A stretch of DNA of 64,000 bases from DATAJX01 sp964601735 (GCA_964601735.1 CAZROO010000004.1:13824-77823); one strand, 5' to 3'; shown: positions 1 to 8,699, numbered from the stretch's first letter. The notes: generated from the letters alone by a model not told the origin. Program-made: numbers and translations.

Positions 1-1
1 G

Positions 2-109
2 GCGTTTGTGGGGCCAACATGGAAAGACCTGTACCGTACCGCGATTGAGAATAGCTTGCGTTTCTACAGTTTTGGCGATAGCAGCCTGCTCACCAAACAT
101 GACGCTTAA
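2..109 (+). CDS. queA: QueA C-terminal fragment (partial, cut by window start)
   Basis: The second frame is open from the left edge to the TAA at 107-109 and gives a 35-residue tail. It contains YRTAIENSLRFYSFGDSSLL, which matches the conserved C-terminus of S-adenosylmethionine:tRNA ribosyltransferase-isomerase (the RFxSxGD motif). QueA converts preQ1 in the tRNA wobble position to epoxyqueuosine. The stop overlaps the ATG of tgt by 11 bases, so the two queuosine genes are probably cotranscribed and translationally coupled. Only the 3' end is in the window. Confidence 0.85.
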   Translation, partial: AFVGPTWKDLYRTAIENSLRFYSFGDSSLLTKHDA

Positions 110-1205
110 ATTCGACCTGATAAAAACCTCTGGTAAAGCCCGCCGCGGGCGTTTGCACACGGCGCATGGCGTTATCGAAACGCCGATTTTCATGCCGGTG
201 GGCACGGTGGGAAGTGTCAAGGCCATCCGGCCCGATTTGCTCAAATCCGAACTCAATGCCCAAATTATTCTCGGCAATACATTCCATCTCTACCTGCGGC
301 CAGGGCACAAGCAGGTGGAGCAGCTTGGCGGCCTGCACAAATTCATGAACTGGGCGGGGCCGATCCTCACCGATTCCGGCGGGTTCCAGGTTTTTTCGCT
401 GAGCAAGCTGCGCAAGATGAGTGAAGATGGCGTGACGTTCAAAAGCCCGATTGATGGGAGCGAACATCATTTGACGCCCGAGCTTTCGACGCAGATTCAG
501 CATGTGCTTGATGCCGACATCACAATGGCATTTGACGAATGCTGTGAAGCCCCGGCCACCGAGCAGCGCGTGGCCGAAAGCATGCGGTTGAGCATGCGCT
601 GGGCCCAACGCAGCCGTGAGGCGTTTGTTCAACGTGAAGGCTACGGCCAGTTCGGCATCCAGCAGGGTGGGCTGTACCCTCACTTGCGCAAGGAATCGAC
701 GGAAGAGCTTTTGAAGATCGGCTTTGAGGGTTACGCCATCGGCGGCCTGGCGGTGGGCGAAACCAGCGAGGAACTGCATAAGGCCATTCCGGTGTGCGCC
801 GACCTGCTGCCCACCGATAAACCGCGCTACCTAATGGGTGTGGGGTATCCGTCCGACCTCATCAAGGCAGTGCTCGCGGGCGTGGATATGTTCGACTGCG
901 TACTGCCCACCCGCAATGCGCGCAACGGTATGGTATTTTATAGTGGCGGCAGCCTTAAAATCGGTAATGCCGAGCATAAGCTGGCCGATGTGCCGCTCGA
1001 CCCTGAATGTACCTGCCACACCTGCCGACATTACTCACGTGCTTACCTGCACCACCTGCACCGCGAGGATGAAATCCTCGGCCACATGCTGCTTACGCAT
1101 CATAACCTGCATTTCTATCTCAGCCTGATGCAGACGCTACGCGATGCGATAGAAAACGACACGCTTGAAAGCGTGTCGAACGAGCTGCTCAAACGCGTCC
1201 GTTAA
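99..1205 (+). CDS. tgt: queuine tRNA-ribosyltransferase
   Basis: Tgt exchanges guanine 34 for preQ1 in tRNAs with GUN anticodons. The protein is 368 aa from the ATG at 99. A longer frame exists upstream, but those codons belong to the queA reading region and do not resemble Tgt. Visible motifs are TDSGGFQVFSL (active-site Asp and base pocket), GGLAVGE, GVDMFDCVLPTRNARNG (nucleophile Asp region) and the zinc site CTCHTC with a downstream His in LLTHHNLHF. Length is normal for the family. It overlaps queA by 11 bases. Confidence 0.97.
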   Translation: MTLKFDLIKTSGKARRGRLHTAHGVIETPIFMPVGTVGSVKAIRPDLLKSELNAQIILGNTFHLYLRPGHKQVEQLGGLHKFMNWAGPILTDSGGFQVFSLSKLRKMSEDGVTFKSPIDGSEHHLTPELSTQIQHVLDADITMAFDECCEAPATEQRVAESMRLSMRWAQRSREAFVQREGYGQFGIQQGGLYPHLRKESTEELLKIGFEGYAIGGLAVGETSEELHKAIPVCADLLPTDKPRYLMGVGYPSDLIKAVLAGVDMFDCVLPTRNARNGMVFYSGGSLKIGNAEHKLADVPLDPECTCHTCRHYSRAYLHHLHREDEILGHMLLTHHNLHFYLSLMQTLRDAIENDTLESVSNELLKRVR

Positions 1206-1634
1206 CTACTGGCCGCTGTCCTCACTGGTGCCGGCCTTGGCATGGGCGGCGCGATTCAACCTGTGGATTTCCGGATTCTCAAATACCGGCGTTAACCTGT
1301 TGGTGTCGGGGTCGAGCACGTAACGCCCGTTCTGCTGCAAGTTTTTTTGATACCATGCCCGAGTGTGCTGGCCCGCGGCTTCACCGTAGGTTTCGGTCGA
1401 GGTTGTGGTTACGCCGGGTTGCATATCGGCCGGGGCGTTCACGTCGGTTACCGTGGCGGGTGCCGGGTTTTTGGTGGCCCAGCTTCGCTCCACGCTGGTA
1501 TTCGACACATTACCGTAATCGTCGGTGCTGGTGCTGGTCGATTTTTCGTAACCGTATTGGTAATCTTCGGCATAAGCGCCGGTCACAGGCAGGGCGGCCA
1601 GCAAGGCCAGGACACTCAAAGCTTTCATGGTCAT
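1206..1634 (-). CDS. small secreted protein of unknown function
   Basis: The 142-residue product starts at the ATG at 1634, which has an AAAGGAG-type ribosome site about 8 bases upstream. It begins with a clear Sec signal peptide (MKALSVLALLAALPVTGAYA). The mature part is polar, rich in Ser, Thr and Tyr, and has no domain I recognise. Its stop codon directly abuts that of tgt, so the two genes converge with no spacer and no obvious terminator between them. An envelope or periplasmic location is inferred from the signal peptide only. Confidence 0.7.
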   Translation of the reverse strand: MTMKALSVLALLAALPVTGAYAEDYQYGYEKSTSTSTDDYGNVSNTSVERSWATKNPAPATVTDVNAPADMQPGVTTTSTETYGEAAGQHTRAWYQKNLQQNGRYVLDPDTNRLTPVFENPEIHRLNRAAHAKAGTSEDSGQ

Positions 1635-1729
1635 GTCTTCAGCTCCTTTATTAAGAGCCATTTTAACAGAATCATGCCAAAATTCTGTAAGAACCTTGGT
1701 GAGTTAAGCGGGGCGGAGGAAAGGCTTGA

Positions 1730-1804
1730 TGGTGGGCCGCGTAAGGATCGAACTTACGACCAATTGATTAAGAGTCAACTGCTCTACCGCTGAGCTAGCG
1801 GCCC
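1730..1804 (-). tRNA. tRNA-Lys (anticodon CTT)
   Basis: The cloverleaf reads GGGCCGC-acceptor, D-arm AGCTCAGCGGTAGAGC, an anticodon loop CTCTTAA giving CTT, and T-loop GTTCGATCC, with the 3' CCA encoded. The acceptor stem pairs fully. It is the second of two tRNA-Lys genes in the same direction. Confidence 0.95.
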
Positions 1805-1969
1805 ACGCATTGCCAGATAGTGATTATTTGGGGATTCGTCAAGTCTACTTTTGTGCCTTTGGCCCAATACCGCGCACAGCTTTGCTGTTCCGCGGTCCCG
1901 CTTATGAAATTCGCCTTTGGCGAATACCGCTCACGTGTCCAAAGTCGCCTGCGGCGGGTATTTATGAAT

Positions 1970-2044
1970 TGGTAGGCCGTCGCAGGATCGAACTGCGGAC
2001 ACTCTGGTTAAAAGCCAGATGCTCTACCACTGAGCTAACGGCCC
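1970..2044 (-). tRNA. tRNA-Lys (anticodon TTT)
   Basis: The gene starts GGGCCGT, has anticodon loop CTTTTAA (TTT) in a perfect TCTGG/CCAGA stem, T-loop GTTCGATCC and an encoded CCA. The first acceptor pair is G-T. It lies 165 bp upstream of the CTT tRNA-Lys in the same orientation. The spacer between them contains small hairpins but no gene. Confidence 0.95.
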
Positions 2045-2107
2045 ACCGCGCGCTAAATAGGGGTTTTTACCTTGCCGCGTCAAGTCAAAACGCCCCCCAG
2101 TGCATTA

Positions 2108-3262
2108 TTAGGCCGTCAGTAATTTAAGCTCGGCGTCGGGCAGTTTGCGGGGAAAGTATGCCGCTTTCCGCACCCAGCCATTGGCAAAAGCCGACCCATC
2201 GTTGCCCAGACGCAGCGTGCTCAGTCCACCAGGTACCGCACCACTGGCGGCGGTGCTGACGGTCCCGCCATTGGCGCAGGCGTTAAAAGCACCGTTTTTA
2301 TAGCCAACAGCCAACTTGTAAACCGTATTAGCCGCCGGGCTCGAAAGCACCCCGGCCTCCATCACCGTGCTCCCGGAAGAATCTACCGTTACCCTCAACT
2401 GTCCGCCGCTTTGCCCCAGCAACAAGCGGTTAGAGGCGCTACCGTCATCCAGTTGAATCAACGGTTGGTTGATGCTGCCATTCACGCCCTCAAAAATTCC
2501 TTCCACCAGCAGCGTGCCCTCGGTGGGATTGAATCCGATGACTGCCAGGTTCCCCAGCGTCACTACATCAGCACTCCGGCTCATGGGGTCCACGCCGGTG
2601 GCAATCAGGCTGGTGGCCACGCCGGTTTGTTCGGCCTGGATGCCCCACGCCACATTCTCACCTACCACGGGCGCACCGTGGAAAACCAGAATGCTCGAAC
2701 TCGTCCCCGTCGCCAGCGTCGCGGTCAACTGGGCGCGATACCAGCCATTATCCACGGCCTGTACGCTGCAGCTGGTGACGCCGGCCGAGGCGCTGATCAC
2801 CGAGCCATCCTGACAGCTGAAAGTCAGCAAGGCGGGGTCGCTGCCGCCGCCAAACACGGTATTGTCGCTGCCGAACAGCACGGTGCCGTCGCCGCTCACA
2901 TATTTGAAATAACCGCTGAAGGTGAGGGGTGCGCCATTGGTCAACCCCGCCAGGCTGCGGTACACGCCGCTATACCACAGCGCATCCATGACAATCGAAA
3001 ACGCAGCGCCGCCATCCGGCACGGCTGCCGCATGCAGCACCGCGTTGCCGTTCAAGTTCCATTGGCTCAAATCGTTACTGTAAGTGGCCTGGTTCACCGT
3101 CGCTGCTTCAATCAGTAAACCATCGGCCGAAATGCTGGGCGTGCCACCGCTCACAAATCCCACCGGCAAGCCTTGTCGGAAGTCCACCTGCCACAGAGGG
3201 CAGGGGCTCACGCCACCCGTTACCGATATGGCAGGCGGCGAGGCTATCGTTCGCACCGTCAT
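2108..3262 (-). CDS. phage tail-fibre-like protein with lectin/LamG-like region
   Basis: The 384-residue protein starts at the ATG at 3262 with an AGGAGA site. There is no signal peptide. Residues about 50-215 look like the carbohydrate-binding-type module common in phage structural proteins (YSNDLSQWNLNG, later DNGWYRAQLTATL, then VAWGIQAEQ). The C-terminal part (about 230-384) resembles a concanavalin/LamG-like fold and ends with RKAAYFPRKLPDAELKLLTA, a C-terminal style seen in tail fibres. The gene follows a short gene that has the same MTVRT start. No capsid, portal or integrase gene is nearby, so this is a remnant or domesticated gene. Family placement rests on motif memory. Confidence 0.6.
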   Translation of the reverse strand: MTVRTIASPPAISVTGGVSPCPLWQVDFRQGLPVGFVSGGTPSISADGLLIEAATVNQATYSNDLSQWNLNGNAVLHAAAVPDGGAAFSIVMDALWYSGVYRSLAGLTNGAPLTFSGYFKYVSGDGTVLFGSDNTVFGGGSDPALLTFSCQDGSVISASAGVTSCSVQAVDNGWYRAQLTATLATGTSSSILVFHGAPVVGENVAWGIQAEQTGVATSLIATGVDPMSRSADVVTLGNLAVIGFNPTEGTLLVEGIFEGVNGSINQPLIQLDDGSASNRLLLGQSGGQLRVTVDSSGSTVMEAGVLSSPAANTVYKLAVGYKNGAFNACANGGTVSTAASGAVPGGLSTLRLGNDGSAFANGWVRKAAYFPRKLPDAELKLLTA

Positions 3263-3271
3263 CGCTGTCTC

Positions 3272-3583
3272 CTAAGATTGCCGCACCATGAAGGCCCACG
3301 TGCCGTCGGCGGCATTCAGGCGCACGGCGGTGACGGGGCGCAGAATCTTCTCCGCCGCGCTTGCGGTATGGGCTCCCAGAGGGCTGTCCACCCATACGGC
3401 GCTATCCGCCAGCACGTTCTCGATGTCGTCGAGGGTAATTTGCACCTTGGCGCCGCTGGAGGGCGTGCCGGAAGTCAACGCGCACACCACGCTCACCTCG
3501 CGGTTGGGGTTGACGACAAAGCTGTCGCTGATGGCGGTAATGCCAGACTGGTTCTCAAAGGTAACAACGGTACGCACCGTCAT
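3272..3583 (-). CDS. small phage-like accessory protein
   Basis: The product is 103 aa from the ATG at 3583, which has AGGAGA upstream. It is predicted to be all-beta, has no signal peptide, and ends RPVTAVRLNAADGTWAFMV, resembling short proteins encoded beside phage tail fibres. It lies 9 bp upstream of the tail-fibre-like gene, and both reading frames begin MTVRT with near-identical start regions. This suggests a duplicated leader or a common structural module. The specific role is unknown. Confidence 0.55.
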   Translation of the reverse strand: MTVRTVVTFENQSGITAISDSFVVNPNREVSVVCALTSGTPSSGAKVQITLDDIENVLADSAVWVDSPLGAHTASAAEKILRPVTAVRLNAADGTWAFMVRQS

Positions 3584-3638
3584 GGTTGGTTTCTCCTGTT
3601 GATGATTATTAGGGTATGCACGCAAAAAACCGGCTCAA

Positions 3639-3815
3639 AGGCTGTTTGCGTAACTATTTGTGAATTTGCCGCCCTTATGGGTAGCTCAGCCAAACCGTGT
3701 CTGGATCTGGTTTTCTCCTCCTATCGCAGTGTTTCAACTGCGGGTCGTCGTCCAAAACACAAACCAGCCACGGTTTGGCTGGCTACAAATTCACAAATAG
3801 TTATGCAAACAGCCT
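3639..3815. mobile_element. MITE-like element with 30-bp terminal inverted repeats
   Basis: Positions 3639-3668 and 3786-3815 are inverted repeats that differ at one base in 30 (AGGCTGTTTGC... and its complement). Just inside them a second inverted pair around AGCCAAACCGTG makes the 177 bp fold into one long imperfect hairpin. It has no coding potential. The size and ends are those of a non-autonomous miniature inverted-repeat transposable element. I could not identify a clean target-site duplication, and no matching transposase is in the window. It occupies half of the 347-bp gap between the phage-like pair and rpoH. Confidence 0.75.
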
Positions 3816-3884
3816 TGTTACAGAACCGGTAGCGTGGTGAATTACTACTTCAGGTTGTGGCGTGTGTCAAATTTAAAAGCAGAA

Positions 3885-3904
3885 GAGGGGGCTTTAGCCC
3901 CCTC
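3885..3904 (-). terminator. intrinsic terminator of rpoH
   Basis: A perfect GAGGGGGC / GCCCCCTC hairpin with a 4-base loop lies 27 bp beyond the rpoH stop and is followed on the minus strand by a T-rich stretch. Confidence 0.8.
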
Positions 3905-3930
3905 TTTCCCCTCGGCGCCGTTATGGCGCG

Positions 3931-4776
3931 TCAGTTCACCTGCTTTTGCTTAATATGCTTCTGCACCTTGCGATACGCGCGGTCTTCCAACTGGCGCACG
4001 CGCTCGCGGCTTACGCCGTAAATGCGGCTCAGGTCTTCAAGCGTCGGCATCTTCTCCTCCTCGGTCAGGCGGCGGGCCACGAGAATCTGGCGTTCGCGTT
4101 CGTCGAGGGTGTCCAATGCCTCCTTCAGCTTGCCCTGGCGCTCCTTGCCCACCTGCATTGCGCCGTAACGGTCCTCGATGCTGGCGCGGGTGTCGGGAAT
4201 AAAGTTCTGCCATTCGTTCACGTCATCGTCGTCGTTGAGGCTCACGTTGAGGCTTTCGTCGCCGTGGCGCAGACGCTGGTCCATCAGGATCACGTCGTTC
4301 TGGTTCACGCCAAGCGTTTTACTGATTTTGGCGATGGCGTCCGGGCTCAACTGACTGCTGCCTTCGTCCATCAACTCGCTACGCAGGCGGCGAAGGTTGA
4401 AGAATAGCTTCTTCTGTGTGCCGGATGTCCCGATCTTGACCATGCTCCAGTTGTTCAAAATGTACTCCTGGATGCTGGCCTTAATCCACCACATGGCATA
4501 GGTGCTCAGGCGAAAGCCGCGGTCGGGCTCAAAGCGGGCAATCGCCTGCATCAAGCCCACGTTGCCTTCCTGGATCAGTTCCTCCACCGGCAGGCCATAG
4601 CCGCGAAAGCTCATGGCGACCTTCACCACCAGCCGCAGGTAGCTCTGCATCAGCTTGTGGCAGGCGCGCTGGTCTTGTTTGTCGCGCCACTGGCGGGCCA
4701 GCAATTGTTCTTCCTCAAAGCTCAGCGGGGCGTACTTCTGCACCTGCGTAATGTATTGACTCACCAGTTCGGCCAT
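3931..4776 (-). CDS. rpoH: RNA polymerase sigma-32 (heat shock) factor
   Basis: The 281-residue sigma-70 family protein directs RNA polymerase to heat-shock promoters. Region 2 is clear (LIQEGNVGLMQAI, FRLSTYAMWWIKASIQEYI). It is followed by the RpoH box QKKLFFNLR, which separates sigma-32 from other group factors. Region 4 has the helix-turn-helix LSRIYGVSRERVRQLEDRA. The ATG at 4776 has AAGGAGG 7 bases upstream. rluD lies 165 bp upstream in the same direction, an arrangement common in alphaproteobacteria. The spacer holds TTGACA-like boxes but no promoter with correct spacing that I can defend. Confidence 0.96.
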   Translation of the reverse strand: MAELVSQYITQVQKYAPLSFEEEQLLARQWRDKQDQRACHKLMQSYLRLVVKVAMSFRGYGLPVEELIQEGNVGLMQAIARFEPDRGFRLSTYAMWWIKASIQEYILNNWSMVKIGTSGTQKKLFFNLRRLRSELMDEGSSQLSPDAIAKISKTLGVNQNDVILMDQRLRHGDESLNVSLNDDDDVNEWQNFIPDTRASIEDRYGAMQVGKERQGKLKEALDTLDERERQILVARRLTEEEKMPTLEDLSRIYGVSRERVRQLEDRAYRKVQKHIKQKQVN

Positions 4777-4941
4777 AGGCCCTCCTTGTTTAAAACGCCA
4801 AGAGCAAGGCTGTTTTCAAGTCCCAGCCGAACCCTTGTCACCATATTGTATGCAAAACCTGTCAACCCCCGCCTGACAGGGGTATTTTTGATGTCAAGGG
4901 CTTGACGAATTCGGGCTGGAAATCAGCCAAATAAGTGTGTT

Positions 4942-5910
4942 TTAGCGTAACAAGGCCAGTAGGGCGGCCAAGTCCGCCGGCAGCGGGCTTTTGAAGCTGA
5001 GCCGCTCATTGGTCATGGGGTGGGTAAACCCCAGCTCCGCCGCATGCAACGCCTGCCGTTTGAAGTCCTTCAAGGCCCTGTTCGCGGTCTCCGAGGCGCC
5101 TTTGAGCGGCCCGGATTTTCCGTACATCGGGTCGCCCAGCAACGGGTGACCCAAATGGGCCATGTGCACCCGGATCTGGTGCGTCCGCCCGGTCTCCAAC
5201 CGGCATTCCACCAGGGCGGCGCCGGTCAGCGGCTCCAGCACCTTGTAATAGGTAACGGCCTCCTTGGCCCCACTGGTGCCTTCGCGCAGCACAGCGCGCT
5301 TTTTCCGGTCCACCGGGTGGCGGCCGATCAGCCCGGCCACCTTTCCGGCGGCGGGCATGGGCACGCCGCGCACGATCGCCTGGTAGGCCCGGTGGATATC
5401 ATGCCGGGCAAACTGCCCCGCCAAACCCCGGTGGGCGCGGTCGTGTTTGGCCGCCACCAGAATCCCCGAGGTATCCTTGTCGATCCGGTGAACGATCCCG
5501 GGCCGTGCCTCGCCGTTGATACCCGAGAGGCTTTGGCCGCAGTGGCCCAGCAGCGCATGCACCAGCGTGCCGGTGTCATGACCCAGGCTGGGGTGCACGG
5601 CCATCCCGGCGGGCTTGTCCACCACGATCAGGTCGTCATCCTCGTACAGGATGACGAGGGGGATGTTCTCGGCCTTGAGCTCGGCGGCTTCGACGGCGGG
5701 CACGTCGACGGTATAAATTTCGCCCACGCGCACTTTGCGCGCCGGATTCGCTTCAATTTCGCCGTTTTTCCGGACAAAATGCTCCTTGATCCACCGCTGC
5801 ACCGCCACCCGTGAGGCATTGGCGCTACCGATCTGCACCACCAGCCAGGCGTCCAGCCGCTGGCCGCCTTCCACCACGGTAAAGGTCAAAACCCCTTGCA
5901 TTCCTGCCAT
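4942..5910 (-). CDS. rluD: 23S rRNA pseudouridine synthase, RluD family
   Basis: The 322-aa protein has an N-terminal S4 RNA-binding domain (about 14-70, GQRLDAWL...NASRVAVQRWIKE) and a RluA-family catalytic domain. The signature HRIDKDTSGILVAAK holds the catalytic Asp, and GRTHQIRVHMAHLGHPLLGDPMYG is the second conserved motif. RluD isomerises uridines in helix 69 of 23S rRNA. The exact site specificity is inferred from length and the S4 domain. It is followed by rpoH in the same orientation. Confidence 0.92.
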   Translation of the reverse strand: MAGMQGVLTFTVVEGGQRLDAWLVVQIGSANASRVAVQRWIKEHFVRKNGEIEANPARKVRVGEIYTVDVPAVEAAELKAENIPLVILYEDDDLIVVDKPAGMAVHPSLGHDTGTLVHALLGHCGQSLSGINGEARPGIVHRIDKDTSGILVAAKHDRAHRGLAGQFARHDIHRAYQAIVRGVPMPAAGKVAGLIGRHPVDRKKRAVLREGTSGAKEAVTYYKVLEPLTGAALVECRLETGRTHQIRVHMAHLGHPLLGDPMYGKSGPLKGASETANRALKDFKRQALHAAELGFTHPMTNERLSFKSPLPADLAALLALLR

Positions 5911-6011
5911 TTAGGGCCAAACCCCCGCCACCGCAAGCCGCCGGTGATTTTTCGTGTCTTTTTCAGGTTTTAAGGGTTGTAAAATTAGACTGAAATACCA
6001 AATGGTTAGCG

Positions 6012-7097
6012 ATGAAACCGCGCGTCCTCCATGTGGCCGAAACCCTGCCGGGCGGCGTCGCCACAATCATGCGCCTGCTTATGCTCGACCAAACCCGCCG
6101 CTACGGCGCCACCCGCGTTATGGCTCTGATTCCCCAGCGCTACAGCCATTTTCTGCTGGTTAACGATAGCCAGAAACACACCTATTTCCGCAGCGGGCGC
6201 AACTTTCTGGCGCTGCTGCAACTGGGCTGGGAACTGGCCGTGCTGGTGTGGCGCACCCGGCCCGATGTTGTTCATTTACATAGTACTTTTGCGGGTGCTA
6301 TCGGCCGCCCGGTGCTTTTCGCCCTGCGGCCCTGGCGCAGGGCAAAGGTGGTTTACTGCCCCCACGCCTTTTCGTTTCTGATGGACGAGTCTCCCTTCAA
6401 AAAAAGCCTATTCGCCTTTGCCGAATACCTTCTGGCGGCCGTTACTCACGCTATCATCTGCGTCAGCCATGACGAGAAAAGAATGGCCGAGCACTTAGGC
6501 CTGTCGCCGCATAACCTCAAGGTCATCCAGAATGGTATCGAGGTTTCCAGCCGCAAGGCCAAAAACCCCTTTACGCTGCCCCAAGGCGTTTTGAATGTGC
6601 TGTTTGTAGGCCGGTTCGATTACCAGAAGGGCTTTGACCTGCTACAAAAGGTCATGGCTAAGCTGCAGGGCCAATCCGTTCACCTCACTGCCGTCGGTGC
6701 GCCGGTGCTGGGGTATAAATACCCAGAAAAAGCGCCCAATATCACCTATACTGGTTGGCTGGAGCCACAGTATGTCGAAGCATTGATGGGAGAGGCCGAC
6801 GTATTGGCCATGCCCTCCCGCTACGAAGGTTTTGGTTTGGTTTTGGTTGAAGCGATGAGCCAGGGCATGCCTGCACTGGCCAGCGACATTGGCCCGCTGC
6901 GTGAGGTAGGGCAGGAGAGCGCTATTTTCCTTAAGCCCGAAAATACCAATGCCTGGGTCAAAGCCCTGCAAACTACGTCGCCGGCCGCCTGGCGTAAGCT
7001 CGGCAAGGCGGGCAAGGAAATCTACCAGCGCCAATTTACGGCCGCCCGCATGTGCCGCGAAACCGCCGCGCTCTACACTAAACTCCTGCAAAAATGA
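6012..7097 (+). CDS. GT4-family glycosyltransferase
   Basis: The 361-aa protein has the two-Rossmann GT-B layout. The N-terminal acceptor half begins VLHVAETLPGGVATI. The donor half contains VLFVGRFDYQKGFDLL and the nucleotide-sugar E-x7-E region MPSRYEGFGLVLVEAMSQGMPALASDIGPLREV. It probably transfers a sugar to a cell-surface polysaccharide or lipid-linked intermediate. Donor and acceptor cannot be read from the sequence. It overlaps the next gene by an ATGA junction, so the two form an operon. Confidence 0.88.
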   Translation: MKPRVLHVAETLPGGVATIMRLLMLDQTRRYGATRVMALIPQRYSHFLLVNDSQKHTYFRSGRNFLALLQLGWELAVLVWRTRPDVVHLHSTFAGAIGRPVLFALRPWRRAKVVYCPHAFSFLMDESPFKKSLFAFAEYLLAAVTHAIICVSHDEKRMAEHLGLSPHNLKVIQNGIEVSSRKAKNPFTLPQGVLNVLFVGRFDYQKGFDLLQKVMAKLQGQSVHLTAVGAPVLGYKYPEKAPNITYTGWLEPQYVEALMGEADVLAMPSRYEGFGLVLVEAMSQGMPALASDIGPLREVGQESAIFLKPENTNAWVKALQTTSPAAWRKLGKAGKEIYQRQFTAARMCRETAALYTKLLQK

Positions 7098-8122
7098 CCT
7101 CCAAACGCTGGTTACCGTGGGTTTTCAGCATTGTTCCTGTCGTCGGCTACTTGTTGGCGATGTTCGTGTTTTATGACCGGCTGCCGGAGCAATGGAGTAT
7201 CGATTCCAGCTATCTGCAAGACCTCATACAGGGCGGCACGACGCTTGATGCCGACTCATATGGCGGCACGGCAAGATTGTTAGGGCTTATTCCCGATACT
7301 CTTCTCCAAATATCTATTCTTCTCCTTGGCCTTGTCATGATTGTGTTTTTTGGCCGTGGTGTTCTGACGGTTAGGGGCGGCATTACAGCGTTTATTCTGC
7401 TTACACCGCTTTTGCTGATGGGGCTGCTGCAGCCTCAAAAAGAAGTCATTGTCGCGGCCATGAGCCTTGCGGTTTTGCTGACGGCTTGCAAAAGCAAAAA
7501 AGCCTGGCCATCCCTTGTTATTCTGGTGGAGCTGTATGCTGCCTATGGGCTTTTTGTGCGGCCTTACTATTTGCTGATTCTGCCTGTTTGCGGTGTGCTT
7601 TATGCCCTGCCGCGCTGGCCGCAGTGGTTTAAAGTTTTGGTGATGGGCTGTGCCTTTTGCGCCTTGTGGCTCGTGCCACCGGAGGTTTTTACCAGCTTGC
7701 AGGGTGTTAGGGATGATAATAATTTTGACCGTATTCTTGGCGAGTTGGGCAACCGGACCTTTTTCTTCAATCCGTTTTCGCCTGAGCACCCTTTAGGTTT
7801 TCTAGGGAATTATGCCTACGCGGCGTTACGGCTTAACTTGCCAGTTTTATTCAGCTTTCAGCCGCAGGAAATTTTTTTGAGCCTGACCAGTTTGCTTTAC
7901 GGTGCGCTGGTTTATGCCCAGCTAGCCTGGGGAAACTGGCGGGCGCGTTTGATGGGTTGCCTGTTTTTGGCGCATTTGATGGTGCTATGGTTGTTCGAGC
8001 CCGACCTTGGCAGCTATTTGCGGCATGCCTCGTCGGCGGTGGCGTACCTGTGGCCGGGGCTGGCTTTATGGCAGAAACGCTGGGTTAAATTGCCCACGCG
8101 GTTGGATATTTTTAGCGCGTGA
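7094..8122 (+). CDS. polytopic membrane protein, probably polysaccharide-related
   Basis: The 342 aa contain roughly 8-9 hydrophobic segments, starting with WVFSIVPVVGYLLAMFVFY. A short LQPQKE motif between membrane segments and an FVRPYY motif in the middle resemble polymerase-like proteins of glycan loci, but I cannot assign a family. The start overlaps the glycosyltransferase stop (ATGA), so the two are likely coexpressed and act on the same surface glycan. Base composition is lower in GC than in the neighbouring genes. Confidence 0.7.
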   Translation: MTSKRWLPWVFSIVPVVGYLLAMFVFYDRLPEQWSIDSSYLQDLIQGGTTLDADSYGGTARLLGLIPDTLLQISILLLGLVMIVFFGRGVLTVRGGITAFILLTPLLLMGLLQPQKEVIVAAMSLAVLLTACKSKKAWPSLVILVELYAAYGLFVRPYYLLILPVCGVLYALPRWPQWFKVLVMGCAFCALWLVPPEVFTSLQGVRDDNNFDRILGELGNRTFFFNPFSPEHPLGFLGNYAYAALRLNLPVLFSFQPQEIFLSLTSLLYGALVYAQLAWGNWRARLMGCLFLAHLMVLWLFEPDLGSYLRHASSAVAYLWPGLALWQKRWVKLPTRLDIFSA

Positions 8123-8306
8123 CGGCTTGGGCCTCGGTGCCCATACAACTTAAAAAATGATGAAATCCGCCGATTTTAAAGACGTTCCAGCCGAGTTTTT
8201 CCTTTACCGCGTAGAGCGTGAGGCCCACCGGCACGGTGCTGGCAAGATAGAGAACAACGAAAATAATTACTTTAAGAATGCGCTTTAATGATTTGTTATT
8301 TTTCAT
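8112..8306 (-). CDS. small single-pass membrane protein, hypothetical
   Basis: The 64-aa frame has a basic N-terminus (MKNNKSLKRILK) followed by one membrane segment (VIIFVVLYLASTVPVGLTLYAV). It overlaps the 3' end of the convergent membrane-protein gene by 11 bases and lacks a strong ribosome site. Its composition is typical of a real small membrane protein, but it could be a chance frame. Confidence 0.45.
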   Translation of the reverse strand: MKNNKSLKRILKVIIFVVLYLASTVPVGLTLYAVKEKLGWNVFKIGGFHHFLSCMGTEAQAVTR

Positions 8307-8325
8307 TTTATCATGCGCTTTTAAT

Positions 8326-8400
8326 TGGCGTCCCGTAGGGGAATCGAACCCCTGTTTCCACCGTGAAAGGGTAGCGTCCTAACCGCTAGACGAACGGGAC
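8326..8400 (-). tRNA. tRNA-Glu (anticodon TTC)
   Basis: The cloverleaf starts GTCCCGT, has D-arm GTCTAGCGGTTAGGAC, anticodon loop CTTTCAC (TTC), T-arm GGGGTTCGATTCCCC and an encoded CCA. Confidence 0.96.
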
Positions 8401-8495
8401 AACCGGGGTGCTTATAGCGGGGGCGCCGGCAATATGCAACAGGCTAAATTGCGCTTGCCAGACTTTGTGACCACCGCTATAAACCCGCCCGGAGC

Positions 8496-8570
8496 GCGGG
8501 AATAGCTCAGTGGTAGAGCATCACCTTGCCATGGTGAGGGTCGAGGGTTCGAATCCCTTTTCCCGCTCCA
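8496..8570 (+). tRNA. tRNA-Gly (anticodon GCC)
   Basis: Starts GCGGGAA, anticodon stem TCACC/GGTGA around loop TTGCCAT (GCC), T-loop GTTCGAATCCC, encoded CCA at 8568-8570. A run of seven T immediately after it may help terminate transcription. Confidence 0.96.
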
Positions 8571-8699
8571 ATTTTTTTATCGCCCCCCTGTGCAGAGATG
8601 ATGCGGAAGTGATGCGCCACTATCGCTTTGTTGTCGCAGCTGGGCGCGAAACAGCCTTTTTCTGTCGGTGAGCGGTGCGCCGGTGGCGCAAAGACGTGT

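Noticed and set aside
2108..3583. Complete prophage next to tRNA-Lys
   Set aside because: No integrase, terminase, capsid or lysis genes, and no attachment-site repeat visible; only two tail-like genes.
4777..4941. Heat-shock or sigma-70 promoter for rpoH
   Set aside because: TTGACA and TACAAT boxes exist, but the spacing is 9 bp, and the CCCC-type sigma-32 pattern is not at the right distance.
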